DNA of 64,000 nt from Vibrio sp. Isolate32 (GTDB lineage: Bacteria; Pseudomonadota; Gammaproteobacteria; Enterobacterales; Vibrionaceae). Numbering within the stretch: position 1 is the stretch's first letter; the number at the start of each line of letters is the position of its first letter. The notes under the pieces were generated by a model. That model had not been told where the DNA came from. It worked only from the letters and a program-made list of their open reading frames with translations, and ran no database searches. The stretch covers positions 44,252 to 108,251 of the forward strand of contig NZ_JAKEUQ010000015.1 of NCBI RefSeq assembly GCF_022397955.1, written 5' to 3'. Made by a program: the position numbers and the translations under genes. Shown one piece after another: positions 17,362 through 28,429 of the stretch.

Positions 17362-20160
17362 TTAGTGGGCTTGATCCCAGTTGTCACCGTGACCAGCTTC
17401 CGCAACAAGCGGTACATCTAGGTCAGCAGCAGATTCCATCAATTCTTGTACTTTACTTTCAATTTCGGCTAAAGATGACTCTTCCACTTCAAATACCAAT
17501 TCATCGTGTACTTGCATCAATAGCTTAACTCGCCCATCACCTTCCGCCTGAATCCATTCATCCACCAACAGCATCGCTTTCTTAATGATGTCTGCCGCTG
17601 TACCTTGCATTGGCGCGTTGATCGCTGCACGCTCAGCTGCCTTACGACGCATGCCATTACGAGATTGGATTTCAGGTAGGTGCAGACGACGACCATAAAT
17701 GGTTTCAACGAAGCCCTGCTCTGAAGCTGCGCTGCGTGTGTCTTCCATGTACTGCATCACACCAGGATAGCGCTCGAAGTAAGTATCCATATAGTGCTGT
17801 GCTTCACCACGAGGAATACCAAGCTGCTTAGCCAAACCAAAAGCACTCATGCCGTAGATAAGACCGAAGTTAACCGCTTTAGCACGACGACGTTGCTCAG
17901 AAGTCACATCCTCAATATTAACGCCAATGATCTCAGCTGCCGTTGCTGCGTGGATATCTTTTCCTTGTTGGAACGCCTCTAGAAGCGCTTTATCACCCGA
18001 TAGGTGCGCCATGATACGTAATTCAATTTGAGAGTAATCGACCGCTAGAATCTTCCAACCATGCTGTGCAACGAATGCTTGGCGGATACGACGGCCTTCT
18101 TCATTACGAATTGGGATGTTCTGTAGGTTTGGATCGGTCGAAGACAAACGACCTGTCGCCGTTACCGCTTGATGATACGAGGTATGAACACGACCCGTTT
18201 CTGCATTGATCATCTTCGGTAGTTTGTCAGTGTAAGTCGACTTCAGCTTCGCAAGACCACGATACTCAATGATCAACTTAGGTAGCGGATAATCTAGCGC
18301 CAGTTCCTGTAGTACCTCTTCATTAGTTGAAGGCGAACCAGATGGCGTTTTCTTGATAACAGGCAAACCCATTTTCTCGAACAGAATCGCTTGCAGCTGT
18401 TTCGGCGAGTTCATGTTGAACTCTTGCTCTGCAAGCTCATAAGCTTTTTGCTCTAACTCATCAAGACGAACCGAAATCTCTTGTGACTGTGCACCTAGCA
18501 ACATGTCATCAACGAATACACCGGTACGTTCAATGCGAGACATGACTGGAATCAGCGGTACTTCGATCTCTTCATAGATCGCTTTTAGCTTTTCGTCTTG
18601 TTCGATGTTTTCCATTAGACGGTTATGCAGACGCAGTGTTACGTCAGCATCTTCAGCAGCGTATGGAGAGGCTTCACCAAGCTCAATCTGGTTGAACGTC
18701 AGTTGTTTCTTACCTTTACCCGCAATCTGCTCGAATGAGATGCAGCTATGTTGTAGGAAACGCAACGCCAAGCTGTCCATATCATGCTTACCGCCAACGC
18801 TATTGAAAACGTAAGACGCTAGCATGGTGTCATGCTTGATGCCTTTCATCTCAATACCGTAGCGCGCTAAAACGCTCATATCGTACTTGAGGTTTTGACC
18901 CACTTTAGCTTGTGCATCATCTTCAAGAATCGACTTCAGCTGTTCTAGTACCCAATCGCGATTCAGCTGTTGTGGTGCGTCTAAGTAGTCATGAGCAACC
19001 GGTACGTAAGCCGCAACACCTTCTTCTGTTGCGAACGATAGGCCAACCAGGTTAGCCACCATGTAATCTAGGCTGTCTGTCTCAGTGTCAAAAGCAAACA
19101 GCTCTGCCGCTTTCAGCTTCTCTAGCCAAGCGTTGAAACTCTCTTCATCAAGAATGGTTTCGTACTTGCTACGATCAATCGTCACTGCTGAAGTGTTCAT
19201 TTCAACCGTTGAGGTTGCCGATGCACCACTACTACGTACAGCGCCCGATTTCTCATCAGCTTCAACGACGCCAGTACCGCCCTCAAGAAGCTCATTCAGC
19301 CAAGATTTGAAGACCAGTTGACCATATAGCTTAATCAGCTCATCGGTATTTGGTTGTGTTTTTACTAATGACTCAGGCGTCTCTTCAAGCTCGACGTCCA
19401 GTTTGATCGTAGCAAGCTCGTAAGACATCTCAGCGTTGTCTTTATTATCAATCAACTTCTTAGCCATGGTTTTTGAACCACGGAAGCCAAGAGCGGCAAT
19501 ATCATCCAGGTTTTGATACAGCTTTTCGATGCTACCAATGCCTTGCAACAAAGCAGTCGCTGTTTTGTCACCGACACCTGGAACGCCAGGAATGTTATCC
19601 ACTTTATCGCCCATCAGCGCAAGGTAGTCGATGATAAGCTCAGGTGGGATACCAAACTTCTCAATCACGCCTTCACGATCCATCACCACGTTGGTCATGG
19701 TGTTGATCAAAGTAACGTTGTCATCAACCAGCTGTGCCATATCTTTATCGCCCGTGCTGATCAAAACCGGCATGCCCGCTTTAGATGCTTGAGAAGCCAG
19801 CGTACCGATCACGTCATCCGCTTCAACGCCTGGGATCGAGATAAGGGGTAGACCCATTGCGCGAATCACGTTGTGCAAAGGTTCGATCTGACAACGCAGA
19901 TCATCCGGCATAGGTGGACGATTAGCCTTGTACTCTGGGTACATGTCATCACGGAACGTCTTTCCTTTCGCATCAAAAATTACCGCAATACGATCAGAAG
20001 CAAATTGACGCATCATGCTGCGCAGCATGTTAACTACACCGTAAACAGCGTTAGTTGGGATATCACCATTGCTCATTGTGCCAGGGTAAGCATGGAACGC
20101 GCGATATAGGTAAGAAGAGCCATCGATCAGAATCAATGGATTATCAGGAATACGAGCCAT
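17362..20160 (-). CDS. polA: DNA polymerase I
   Basis: A 932-residue repair and Okazaki-fragment polymerase. The N-terminal 5'-3' exonuclease (about residues 1-290) shows [23 protein letters not shown] and GDKVDNIPG. The 3'-5' proofreading domain begins near [13 protein letters not shown] (about residue 354), with all acidic exonuclease residues apparently kept. The polymerase domain has [17 protein letters not shown], the O-helix [15 protein letters not shown] and the catalytic [10 protein letters not shown]. It is full length. The ATG at 20160 gives the family-like N-terminus [20 protein letters not shown]. It is followed by spf, as in E. coli. Confidence 0.98.
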   Translation of the reverse strand: MARIPDNPLILIDGSSYLYRAFHAYPGTMSNGDIPTNAVYGVVNMLRSMMRQFASDRIAVIFDAKGKTFRDDMYPEYKANRPPMPDDLRCQIEPLHNVIRAMGLPLISIPGVEADDVIGTLASQASKAGMPVLISTGDKDMAQLVDDNVTLINTMTNVVMDREGVIEKFGIPPELIIDYLALMGDKVDNIPGVPGVGDKTATALLQGIGSIEKLYQNLDDIAALGFRGSKTMAKKLIDNKDNAEMSYELATIKLDVELEETPESLVKTQPNTDELIKLYGQLVFKSWLNELLEGGTGVVEADEKSGAVRSSGASATSTVEMNTSAVTIDRSKYETILDEESFNAWLEKLKAAELFAFDTETDSLDYMVANLVGLSFATEEGVAAYVPVAHDYLDAPQQLNRDWVLEQLKSILEDDAQAKVGQNLKYDMSVLARYGIEMKGIKHDTMLASYVFNSVGGKHDMDSLALRFLQHSCISFEQIAGKGKKQLTFNQIELGEASPYAAEDADVTLRLHNRLMENIEQDEKLKAIYEEIEVPLIPVMSRIERTGVFVDDMLLGAQSQEISVRLDELEQKAYELAEQEFNMNSPKQLQAILFEKMGLPVIKKTPSGSPSTNEEVLQELALDYPLPKLIIEYRGLAKLKSTYTDKLPKMINAETGRVHTSYHQAVTATGRLSSTDPNLQNIPIRNEEGRRIRQAFVAQHGWKILAVDYSQIELRIMAHLSGDKALLEAFQQGKDIHAATAAEIIGVNIEDVTSEQRRRAKAVNFGLIYGMSAFGLAKQLGIPRGEAQHYMDTYFERYPGVMQYMEDTRSAASEQGFVETIYGRRLHLPEIQSRNGMRRKAAERAAINAPMQGTAADIIKKAMLLVDEWIQAEGDGRVKLLMQVHDELVFEVEESSLAEIESKVQELMESAADLDVPLVAEAGHGDNWDQAH

Positions 20161-20531
20161 AATGTTTGTGTATCCAGTAAGTACAGAAATTATCTGTTAA
20201 GAATGCCACGTCTGTTGGTTGGATTCCACGTTGTCGATCTGTATCCGTTCACTCGGTTGTGTTCGTTATAATCGATTTGTTGTTATTTTTTGTTCTTAGA
20301 CGCAAGCGTTCTGTGGATAACTCTGTTTATATTATTTACCCACCCTGTTAAGAACTAAGGTGAACAACTCAAAAAACACCAATAAACAACTGAAAATAAA
20401 GAATAATTTTACAGATCGAACAGATGATCAACGATCTTTTCTCGATCTTGCGTTGTGGAAAAGAATGCTGATGGCGTTTTATTAATAAAAATACGTGCCA
20501 CTAAATATGCATCTTGTTGAAATGATAGGTA

Positions 20532-20753
20532 TAAAAAAAGCGACACCCGAAGATGTCGCCTAGCAAAAACCGGTAAAGCCATTCAAATTGAATACCACAG
20601 CTTTACCTAAAAGCTATAAATTACACTGGAAGCAATGTGAGCAATGTCGTGTCAAAAAGAACTTAGTACAAGTTCGCGAGAATTCTGTTGGGTAACCAAG
20701 TTGATACTCGATTACTTAACATCCTTGTGAACATTTCCTCATTCCCTAAGACG
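20532..20753 (-). ncRNA. ryhB: RyhB sRNA (iron-limitation regulator)
   Basis: The minus strand contains the RyhB core GACACGACATTGCTCACATT followed by GCTTCCAGTG, matching E. coli RyhB over the target-pairing region. It ends in a terminator, GCGACA-tcttcggg-TGTCGC plus seven T (20533-20559). The predicted start near 20753 gives about 220 nt, close to the long Vibrio cholerae form (about 225 nt) rather than the 90 nt of E. coli. A Fur box overlaps the promoter. RyhB represses iron-using proteins through Hfq when iron is low; ferritin (ftnA) at 33.1 kb is a plausible target. V. cholerae ryhB also lies between hemB and polA, as here. The rest of the 20161-20839 gap holds the polA upstream sequence. 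Confidence 0.93.
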
Positions 20754-20759
20754 AAGTTA

Positions 20760-20787
20760 ATAATAATGATTATCATTTAATAGTCAA
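20760..20787 (-). promoter_or_regulatory. ryhB promoter with overlapping Fur box
   Basis: On the minus strand, -35 TTGACT (20782-20787) and -10 TATTAT (20760-20765) are separated by 16 bp. The spacer and -10 are covered by a Fur-type palindrome, TAATAATGATTATCATTTA (20761-20779 as read on the plus strand). A second AT-rich, related sequence continues to about 20816 and may be an extra Fur dimer site. Confidence 0.88.
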
Positions 20788-20839
20788 CAATTAAATGATA
20801 ATAAATCTCATTTAATTCATATACCGTTAACGACTGTGC

Positions 20840-21274
20840 TCAAATTTGCTTCAAAAAATGGATCCTATGGTCATTAATGTCTTCTTTTTCCTCAAGTTTT
20901 TCGATTAGGTAACCATTTCTTAATAACAGACGCAACATTGCGGGGAACTGGTTGCGGGATTTAACCTTTAACTGCCTGTAGCCCTGCTCTTGTACCCACT
21001 GTTCTTGAGCATCTAATTGCGTCTGTGCAACGCCTTTGTTCCTCGCGAGCGGAGATACACCACCAAACCAACTGTAAAAAGTGTTCGGTTCCAATTCATA
21101 GCCAATCTTAAAACCCAATAGCACACCCGCTTCTTCCGCGACTAAAATCAAACTCTTCTTGCCTGATAAACGTTGTGCAAGGGAGGCCACATTCTCTTTT
21201 TGAGCAAACTCGTTAATCTGCTCAACAACCGAAGCCACTTCTTCCAGCGAGCCTTCACGTACGATGACTGACAT
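20840..21274 (-). CDS. GNAT family N-acetyltransferase
   Basis: A 144-residue protein with the GNAT core. The acetyl-CoA binding segment is GVSPLARNKGVAQTQLDAQE (about residues 75-94, an RxxGxA-like pattern NKGVA), followed by LKVKSRNQFPAMLRLLLRNG typical of the C-terminal strand and helix. The longer frame starts at 21316, but ATG 21274 is preceded by GGTGGAAAG and lies after the hemB terminator hairpin, so I use it. The substrate is unknown. It lies between hemB and ryhB, and its 3' end is close to the Fur-controlled promoter. Confidence 0.8.
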   Translation of the reverse strand: MSVIVREGSLEEVASVVEQINEFAQKENVASLAQRLSGKKSLILVAEEAGVLLGFKIGYELEPNTFYSWFGGVSPLARNKGVAQTQLDAQEQWVQEQGYRQLKVKSRNQFPAMLRLLLRNGYLIEKLEEKEDINDHRIHFLKQI

Positions 21275-21294
21275 ACTTTCCACCCTCATAAACG

Positions 21295-21322
21295 AAAGGG
21301 TTGGCACGACGGCCAACCCTTT
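21295..21322 (-). terminator. hemB terminator (weak U-tract)
   Basis: AAAGGGTTGGC and GCCAACCCTTT form a perfect 11-bp stem around a 6-nt loop, 30 bp after the hemB stop. The 3' tract on the minus strand is TTTCGTTT, so termination may be partial and the GNAT gene may be read through. Confidence 0.7.
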
Positions 21323-21351
21323 AAATAATCTTTTAGCTTAACCTAAAGTCG

Positions 21352-22446
<1,095 letters not shown>

Positions 22447-22603
22447 CTAAATACAGGCAAAAGCATATCACTGATGGCTCAGGACGCTAGCAGTAAAATA
22501 TAAAACCCACTCAAAAACAGGGAGAAATGGCAAAAAATGACCTTCTCCTCACACTGCCGTATACTCATGACAACTCAGTAAAGACCGCATTCAGGACAAA
22601 ACA

Positions 22604-23365
22604 ATGATCGACACCCATGCTCATATTTACGCTAGCGAATTCGATGAAGATCGCGAACAAGTAGTGCAGCGCGCACTGGCTCAAGGTATTGATACAATTC
22701 TACTACCAAACATCGACTTAGAATCTATCGAGCCAATGCTAGCAACGGAAGCTCAATTTCCGGAAGTATGTCGTTCAATGATGGGCTTACACCCTTGTTA
22801 TGTTGATGGAAATATTGAAGAAACACTAAAGACTATTCGCGCTTGGTTTGATAAACGCGACTTTATCGCGGTGGGGGAAATTGGTATCGATCTCTACTGG
22901 GATAAAACCTTTAAAGCCGAACAAGAGATGGCCTTCATTACCCAACTGCAATGGGCAAAGGAACTCGACCTGCCGGTGGTAATCCACACTCGAGATTCAA
23001 TAGAAGAGACCCTGACTCTGCTAAAACAAGAGCAAGACGGCAGCTTACGTGGTGTATTTCACTGCTTTGGCAGCAGCCTAGAAGAAGCTCAAGCGATCAA
23101 CGCACTCGGCTTCCACCTTGGTTTAGGGGGTGTTTCGACCTTTAAGAATTCAGGTATGGATAAGGTCATTCCACACCTAGATATGGACTACGTTATCTTA
23201 GAAACGGACTGCCCATACTTGGCACCAACACCGAATCGCGGTAAACGCAATGAGCCAGCCTATACAGAATTGGTGGCAAAACGAATCGCCGAATTGCGCG
23301 GAATTACCCTTGAAGAAGTCGAAAATATAACCAATATTAATGCTAAATCATTGTTTAATTTATGA
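22604..23365 (+). CDS. TatD family metal-dependent hydrolase/DNase
   Basis: A 253-residue TIM-barrel metallohydrolase. The metal ligands are visible: H4/H6 in MIDTHAHIY, E91-type in AVGEIGIDLYWDK, H in VVIHTRDS, H in GVFHCFGSS and D in LETDCPYLAP. The family includes the 3'-5' exonuclease TatD and YcfH/YjjV, and I do not assign one paralog with certainty. AGGAC lies 6-7 nt before the ATG. It is divergent from hemB and is not part of the tat operon, which is convergent with it downstream. Confidence 0.93.
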   Translation: MIDTHAHIYASEFDEDREQVVQRALAQGIDTILLPNIDLESIEPMLATEAQFPEVCRSMMGLHPCYVDGNIEETLKTIRAWFDKRDFIAVGEIGIDLYWDKTFKAEQEMAFITQLQWAKELDLPVVIHTRDSIEETLTLLKQEQDGSLRGVFHCFGSSLEEAQAINALGFHLGLGGVSTFKNSGMDKVIPHLDMDYVILETDCPYLAPTPNRGKRNEPAYTELVAKRIAELRGITLEEVENITNINAKSLFNL

Positions 23366-23410
23366 TAAATCTATTAATAAGCAATTATTACGGATTTACC
23401 CTGAATTTAT

Positions 23411-23439
23411 TTGAGAAAGCTAATTGACATGTATATTAT
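23411..23439 (+). promoter_or_regulatory. Sigma-70-type promoter for the 38-residue CxxC protein
   Basis: TTGAGA (23411-23416), a 17-bp spacer and TATTAT (23434-23439) give 5/6 matches in each box. The predicted start near 23446 is about 23 bp before the small ORF. Confidence 0.6.
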
Positions 23440-23468
23440 CAACCGCTCGCATATGGAGATAGTTGATT

Positions 23469-23585
23469 ATGTGTGACCATTCACAACACTTGCAACGTCA
23501 ACATCGAACTCGATGGCATAAAATCTTGGGCATTAAAGAGCTCTATGTATGTCAAAACTGTGGCTATCAGTTGAAGATTCGATAA
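23469..23585 (+). CDS. Small 38-residue CxxC protein, possible zinc ribbon
   Basis: ATG 23469 to TAA 23585 encodes MCDHSQHLQRQHRTRWHKIL followed by a C-terminal VCQNCGYQLKIR. The CxxC pair (C28, C31), with C2 and H4 near the N-terminus, could bind zinc. The protein is basic. Gene status is supported by a promoter at 23411-23439, a GGAG at 23454 (10-nt spacing), the CxxC motif and a strong terminator 15 bp after the stop. I do not recognise the family. Small proteins of this kind are easily missed by gene finders. Confidence 0.6.
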   Translation: MCDHSQHLQRQHRTRWHKILGIKELYVCQNCGYQLKIR

Positions 23586-23593
23586 TCAGACAT

Positions 23594-23627
23594 AATAAAA
23601 AAGCGGCCTAGGGCCGCTTTTTTATTA
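23594..23627. terminator. Bidirectional terminator between the small CxxC gene and tatC
   Basis: AAAAAAGCGGCC-tag-GGCCGCTTTTTT is a perfect stem with A/T flanks on both sides. It ends the small gene and the rmuC-ubi-tat transcript. Confidence 0.93.
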
Positions 23628-23653
23628 TGAGATTTTTACTGCAGAGATCTGAC

Positions 23654-24409
23654 TTACGATTCAGCTTCTTCCTCTTCATCGCCGTCTGGCTTGCGCACAT
23701 AGAAGCGAGCGAAGAACAGACCGATCTCAAACAGGATACACATTGGAATCGCCAACAGTGTTTGAGAAATCATATCTGGCGGTGTCAGCATCATACCGAT
23801 AATAAAAGCACCCACGACAATGTAAGGGCGCTTCTCAGCTAGCGCTTTAGGTGTCGTTGCACCCGTCCAACACAATAAGATAATCGCCACTGGCACTTCA
23901 AAGGCAATGCCAAAAGCAAAGAACAGTGCAAGTACAAAATCGAGATAACTCGATATGTCCGTCGCAAACTCTACCTGCCCTAACGAGATAGCCGTAAAAA
24001 AGCTGAATACCAATGGGAATACCACGAAGTAAGCGAACGCCACACCACAGTAAAACAGCAGAGAACTTGAAGCCAAAAGTGGCATTATCAAGCGCTTCTC
24101 ATGCTTGTACAAACCCGGAGCCACAAAAGCCCACACCTGATACAAAATAAACGGTACCGCAACAAACACAGCGGAAATTAACGTTAGCTTTAAAGGTGTG
24201 AAAAATGGCGATGCAACATCGGTTGCGATCATCGTCGCCCCTTCAGGTAGACGATCTACCAAAGGTGCGGATACGAATTCATAAATATCATTAGCAAAAT
24301 AAATTAGCCCGATAAACACTACTAGAACGGCGAGAATCGATCGTAGTAGTCGATTACGGAGTTCTAGAAGATGGCTAATTAAAGGCTGTGTCTGCTCAGT
24401 CGAAGACAT
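23654..24409 (-). CDS. tatC: Sec-independent protein translocase TatC
   Basis: A 251-residue inner membrane protein with six predicted helices. It is the twin-arginine signal receptor of the Tat translocase. Signature sequences include the N-terminal [14 protein letters not shown], the first periplasmic loop with [11 protein letters not shown], and [12 protein letters not shown]. It ends with an acidic tail ([10 protein letters not shown]). A ribosome site AGAGG lies before ATG 24409. It is last in tatABC, 112 bp after tatB, a larger gap than the few bases seen in E. coli. A bidirectional terminator follows. Confidence 0.97.
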   Translation of the reverse strand: MSSTEQTQPLISHLLELRNRLLRSILAVLVVFIGLIYFANDIYEFVSAPLVDRLPEGATMIATDVASPFFTPLKLTLISAVFVAVPFILYQVWAFVAPGLYKHEKRLIMPLLASSSLLFYCGVAFAYFVVFPLVFSFFTAISLGQVEFATDISSYLDFVLALFFAFGIAFEVPVAIILLCWTGATTPKALAEKRPYIVVGAFIIGMMLTPPDMISQTLLAIPMCILFEIGLFFARFYVRKPDGDEEEEAES

Positions 24410-24521
24410 GTCAAACCTCTTAAACAGGAAGATCGAAAAGGAGCCGCACGTGTTTCTATCTTACATAGCTATTTGCTTAAACATCTAGCTACTAAGTATC
24501 TGGCGACTCCTCCTTGCGAGA

Positions 24522-24935
24522 CTATTCGGCTTTTTTATCTGACGGTGCTGAAGCTTCACTGTTTACCTGAATGGTTTCAGATTCCACAGTTTCCGTGACA
24601 CTAGGTGCAGTCTCACTCGGCTTATCAGACTCAGGCTTAGCGTTAGCGTATGGACGTTGAACTTCAGCAGCGGCCTGCTTAAGTTCATCGACTGACGCTT
24701 TAAGGTCTGGAGATAAATCTTCCATACCCATTTTTTCCGCCTTACGCAGGTTTTCTTGCAGCTCTTGCACCTTAAGCTCATGAGAAAGTTCATCTTTCAC
24801 ACTGTTTGCCATGCTTTTCGCTTGTCCAACAAACTTGGAAATACTGCGAATTGCCACAGGTAAACGCTCAGGCCCTAAAACCACCAAACCAACGACAGAT
24901 ATTAATACCAGTTCCCAAAAACCGATATCAAACAC
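24522..24935 (-). CDS. tatB: Sec-independent protein translocase TatB
   Basis: A 137-residue single-span membrane protein. [20 protein letters not shown] is followed by [17 protein letters not shown], the standard TatB N-terminus with Glu in the membrane segment. An amphipathic helix and a long, Glu/Ser/Thr-rich disordered tail follow. It forms the receptor complex with TatC. It starts 3 bp after tatA. Somewhat shorter than E. coli TatB (171 residues), mostly in the tail, which is common. Confidence 0.96.
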   Translation of the reverse strand: MFDIGFWELVLISVVGLVVLGPERLPVAIRSISKFVGQAKSMANSVKDELSHELKVQELQENLRKAEKMGMEDLSPDLKASVDELKQAAAEVQRPYANAKPESDKPSETAPSVTETVESETIQVNSEASAPSDKKAE

Positions 24936-24938
24936 GAT

Positions 24939-25193
24939 TTACGCCTGCTCTTTGTCTTTCTTTGTTTCAGCAGTTGTTTCAGCGTGAGCTTCTGTCTTCT
25001 GCTGTTCAATATTCTTTGGTTCGAAGTCTGCATCTTTCTTATCTGCAGGCTTGTCTTCATCGCTCATTGCTTTTTTGAAGCCTTTAACCGCTGAACCTAA
25101 GTCACCGCCCATACCGCGCAGTTTCTTTGTTCCGAATAGCAAAATTACAATTACAGCAATGATTAGAAGTTGCCAAATACTGATACCACCCAT
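24939..25193 (-). CDS. tatA: Sec-independent protein translocase TatA
   Basis: An 84-residue pore-forming subunit: [20 protein letters not shown], then [20 protein letters not shown], the TatA hinge and amphipathic helix, then a charged tail. The frame has an upstream ATG at 25199, but GAGGAC is spaced 8 nt from ATG 25193, and MGGIS is the family N-terminus. It begins the tatABC part of a longer minus-strand cluster that starts at rmuC, and lies about 50 bp after ubiB. Confidence 0.95.
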   Translation of the reverse strand: MGGISIWQLLIIAVIVILLFGTKKLRGMGGDLGSAVKGFKKAMSDEDKPADKKDADFEPKNIEQQKTEAHAETTAETKKDKEQA

Positions 25194-25245
25194 TGTCATT
25201 GTCCTCGGGTCTGTCTACACAAAAAATATAAAGAGAGTCTACTGT

Positions 25246-26880
25246 CTAACGACGGTAAGCTCGCCAACTAAGCAGCCAAAATGTGACACCTGCGATGCCA
25301 CAGCCCATAGATAGCTGCTCATAAGGGCTTGAAACTAATATTGCGGAGCATACGACTAAAGTGGCTCCAACACCAAACAAAAACTTTCCAGTCGCTTGTT
25401 GGCGTTTAGTATTTCGGTAGCCTTGATAAAGCTGATCCATTCTCTGGTTCATCGCTTTACCCTGACGAAGGCTGTCATAAAGTAACTCTGGCAGCTCTGG
25501 TAATTTCTCTGCCCAGTATGGCGCACGCTCTTTTACTGCGTTGATCACAGCTTGCGGCCCCACCTGATTCATCATCCAAGTTTCAAGGAAAGGCTTCGCC
25601 GTTGCCCACAAATCAAGTTGCGGATACAGTTGGCGGCCTAGGCCTTCCACATACAACAAGGTCTTCTGTAGAAGCACCAACTGAGGTTGAACCTCCATGT
25701 TGAAACGTCTTGCTGTATTAAATAAGTTTAGCAACACATGGCCAAATGAGATCTCGCCAAGTGGCTTGGCAAAAATCGGCTCACACACCATGCGGATCGC
25801 AAACTCGAAGTCATTAACGTTGGTATCATGCGGTACCCAGCCCGAATCAACGTGCAATTCTGCAACTTTACGATAATCTCGGTTGAAGAAAGCCAGAAGG
25901 TTTTCAGCTAAATAACGTTTATCTTCGCTGCTTAACGTGCCGACAATGCCACAATCGAGACCAATCCATTGAGGATTATCTGGGTTATCTGGGTTAACGA
26001 ATACGTTGCCCGGGTGCATGTCTGCATGGAAAAAACTGTCTCGGAATACCTGGGTGAAGAATACCGTCACACCACGTTCCGACAGCAATTTCATATTGGT
26101 ACCGTTGGCTTTCAAAGTCTCGACATCCGAAACCTGAATACCGTAGATACGCTCTGATACCATCAAGGTTTCGCTGCTTAAATCAGGAATCACCTCAGGA
26201 ACGTATAACTCTTCACTGCCTTCAAAATTACGACGCAATTGAATGGCATTTGCAGCCTCTCGGCGTAGGTCCAATTCATCAAGTAAGGTTTTTTCGTACT
26301 CGTGAACCACCTCAACCGGTCTTAAACGACGTGCTTCAGGAAGCGACTTAGCGACTATACTCGCCATTCGATGCATCAGTTTTAGATCTGCATCAATCAC
26401 CGGGCGAATATCTGGTCGAATTACCTTCAGAACCACCTCTCGGCCGTTCTCTTTTAACTTCGCGGTATGCACCTGAGCGATAGACGCAGAAGCAAGCGGT
26501 TCAATATCGAAGTCGGTAAACCAGTTATCTAAACTGCCACCCAAAGCCTTCTCCATATCTTGCTTAGCCAGTTCACCATCAAATGGCGCCACTTGGTCTT
26601 GCAAAAGTGCCAACTGATCGGCGATATGAGGAGGGAACAGATCACGACGTGTCGACATCATCTGTCCAAACTTAATCCACACAGGCCCTAGCTCTTGCAA
26701 AGCCAGGCGTAGACGATGCCCTAATTCTTTATCTTTGTGCTTGTTCTTAATCCAAAACAGTGACTTTCTCGCCAACAAAGGCGCTTTGGTCAGTTGGTGT
26801 TCTGGCATCAATTCATCAAGGCCATATTCCAACTGTACCTTGATAATATGATAAAGACGTTTCAGTTCTGTTGGGGTCAT
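25246..26880 (-). CDS. ubiB: Ubiquinone biosynthesis regulatory kinase-like protein UbiB
   Basis: A 544-residue atypical kinase of the ABC1/ADCK family required for ubiquinone synthesis. It shows the KxGQ motif in [17 protein letters not shown], an alanine-rich nucleotide loop [22 protein letters not shown] and the DCGIVG metal site. Two C-terminal helices (about residues 497-540) anchor it in the inner membrane. Its ATG overlaps the ubiJ stop by 4 bp (ATGA). Length matches E. coli UbiB (546). Confidence 0.97.
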   Translation of the reverse strand: MTPTELKRLYHIIKVQLEYGLDELMPEHQLTKAPLLARKSLFWIKNKHKDKELGHRLRLALQELGPVWIKFGQMMSTRRDLFPPHIADQLALLQDQVAPFDGELAKQDMEKALGGSLDNWFTDFDIEPLASASIAQVHTAKLKENGREVVLKVIRPDIRPVIDADLKLMHRMASIVAKSLPEARRLRPVEVVHEYEKTLLDELDLRREAANAIQLRRNFEGSEELYVPEVIPDLSSETLMVSERIYGIQVSDVETLKANGTNMKLLSERGVTVFFTQVFRDSFFHADMHPGNVFVNPDNPDNPQWIGLDCGIVGTLSSEDKRYLAENLLAFFNRDYRKVAELHVDSGWVPHDTNVNDFEFAIRMVCEPIFAKPLGEISFGHVLLNLFNTARRFNMEVQPQLVLLQKTLLYVEGLGRQLYPQLDLWATAKPFLETWMMNQVGPQAVINAVKERAPYWAEKLPELPELLYDSLRQGKAMNQRMDQLYQGYRNTKRQQATGKFLFGVGATLVVCSAILVSSPYEQLSMGCGIAGVTFWLLSWRAYRR

Positions 26881-27482
26881 GCTTTCTCCAACAGAGCGTT
26901 CAACTTAGATTCAAGGCGTGCAGCTGAGCTTTTTACGTCATCAACCTGATCGCAAAAGTGTGCCACCTCTAATGGCGCAGGAGCAATTTTCCACTCCTCA
27001 GTCAGAACCTGAGCGAAGTGGTTTTGATGTTTCGTCGCCTGCTTTGCCACGAGGCCACCAACGTTCTTAACACCTTGTACCAAGGTATGAGCCACCACAT
27101 CACCTGTCACGCGAGACAACCACTCTTCCAAATCAGGTTTGCAGTCTGTCATCAGCTGAGAAAACTTCTGTGCCAACTGAATATCACCTTCCAAAATCAG
27201 CTTATCTTGCTTGATAAGCTTAGTAATATTCGATTGTTCACGCAGTTCTGGCAATACAGATAGATTCAAAGATAAGTAGCAATCAGGTTGCCCTTCGTAT
27301 TCTGACAATACATCAATTTGCTGGCTAAAAACGAACGTAAGTGTTTTATTCAACTCTTTCAAATTGACTTGAATGATCTGCCCTTTTAAACGAGACAAAC
27401 GACGAACCAGTGCTGGATCGTCGTTTACTAGCGTATTCAAAGAGGTTTCAATAACCGCGGTTACCAATGGATCAAATGGCAT
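26877..27482 (-). CDS. ubiJ: Ubiquinone biosynthesis accessory factor UbiJ
   Basis: A 201-residue SCP2-like lipid-binding protein. UbiJ organises the cytoplasmic Ubi complex and binds ubiquinone intermediates. The N-terminal SCP2 fold (about residues 15-115) contains [15 protein letters not shown] and [17 protein letters not shown]. The helical C-terminus ends with a coiled coil that, in the family, contacts UbiK; a ubiK gene is at 63.4 kb here. It is situated between ubiE and ubiB, as in E. coli, and overlaps ubiB by 4 bp. Confidence 0.95.
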   Translation of the reverse strand: MPFDPLVTAVIETSLNTLVNDDPALVRRLSRLKGQIIQVNLKELNKTLTFVFSQQIDVLSEYEGQPDCYLSLNLSVLPELREQSNITKLIKQDKLILEGDIQLAQKFSQLMTDCKPDLEEWLSRVTGDVVAHTLVQGVKNVGGLVAKQATKHQNHFAQVLTEEWKIAPAPLEVAHFCDQVDDVKSSAARLESKLNALLEKA

Positions 27483-27584
27483 GACTGTCCTTACCTTTGA
27501 AAACGGATAAGCCTTAACCTATCCGTTCTGTCTTTATTCTTATTTTCTATCTAACACGCTCAAAGCGCTTGCTACCAAGTTCAA

Positions 27585-28379
27585 CTAGAACTTGTAACCT
27601 CGGTGCAGCGCTACAATGCCGCCCGTTAGGTTGTAGTATTTCGTATTCTCAAAGCCCGCTTCTTGCATCATGCCTTCCAAAGTTTCTTGGTTCGGGTGCA
27701 TGCGGATAGATTCTGCAAGGTAACGATAGCTGTCTGCATCGTTAGCAATCAACTCACCCATTTTTGGCAATAGGTGGAAAGAGTAGGCATCGTAAACCTT
27801 TGATAAAGGCTCAAGTACTGGCTTAGAAAACTCAAGAACCAACAAACGACCACCTGGCTTAAGCACACGGTACATTGAACGCAGCGCTTGGTCTTTATCG
27901 GTTACATTACGCAGACAGAAGCTGATAGTAATGCAATCGAAGTAGTTATCAGGGAAAGGCAACTCTTCAGCATTCGCTTGTACATAATGTACGTTGCCAA
28001 CAATACCGCTATCACGCAGTTTATCGCGGCCAACATTCAGCATTGAATTGTTGATATCAGCTAGAACTACGTGGCCTTTTTCACCAACAATACGCGAGAA
28101 TTTCGCCGTCAGGTCACCAGTACCACCACCAAGGTCTAGAATACGCTGACCAGAGCGAACGCCACTGCAATCAATCGTGAAGCGCTTCCACAAGCGGTGA
28201 ACACCACCCGACATTAAGTCATTCATGATGTCGTATTTAGCGGCTACAGAGTGAAATACCTCTGCTACTTTCGCGACTTTTTCGTCTTTTGCGACTGTTT
28301 CGAAACCAAAGTGTGTGGTTTCTGACTCTACTGCTGAATTTGTCTGCACGCTTGTGTCCATAATGCTGTTATCTACCAT
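27585..28379 (-). CDS. ubiE: Ubiquinone/menaquinone C-methyltransferase UbiE
   Basis: A 264-residue SAM methyltransferase that C-methylates demethylmenaquinone and the ubiquinone precursor. Family signatures are [19 protein letters not shown], motif [28 protein letters not shown] and [18 protein letters not shown] second in-frame ATG at 28361 is possible, but the start at 28379 has GAGAAC upstream and an MVDxS beginning like E. coli UbiE. It precedes ubiJ and ubiB in the same orientation, 50 bp after rmuC. Confidence 0.96.
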   Translation of the reverse strand: MVDNSIMDTSVQTNSAVESETTHFGFETVAKDEKVAKVAEVFHSVAAKYDIMNDLMSGGVHRLWKRFTIDCSGVRSGQRILDLGGGTGDLTAKFSRIVGEKGHVVLADINNSMLNVGRDKLRDSGIVGNVHYVQANAEELPFPDNYFDCITISFCLRNVTDKDQALRSMYRVLKPGGRLLVLEFSKPVLEPLSKVYDAYSFHLLPKMGELIANDADSYRYLAESIRMHPNQETLEGMMQEAGFENTKYYNLTGGIVALHRGYKF

Positions 28380-28429
28380 GGTAAGTTCTCATCGACAGTG
28401 CACTCTGTATTTAGAGGCGCTGCGGCCGA

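Noticed and set aside
19513..19851. 112-codon plus-strand ORF in polA
   Set aside because: Antisense shadow of the 5'-3' exonuclease domain.
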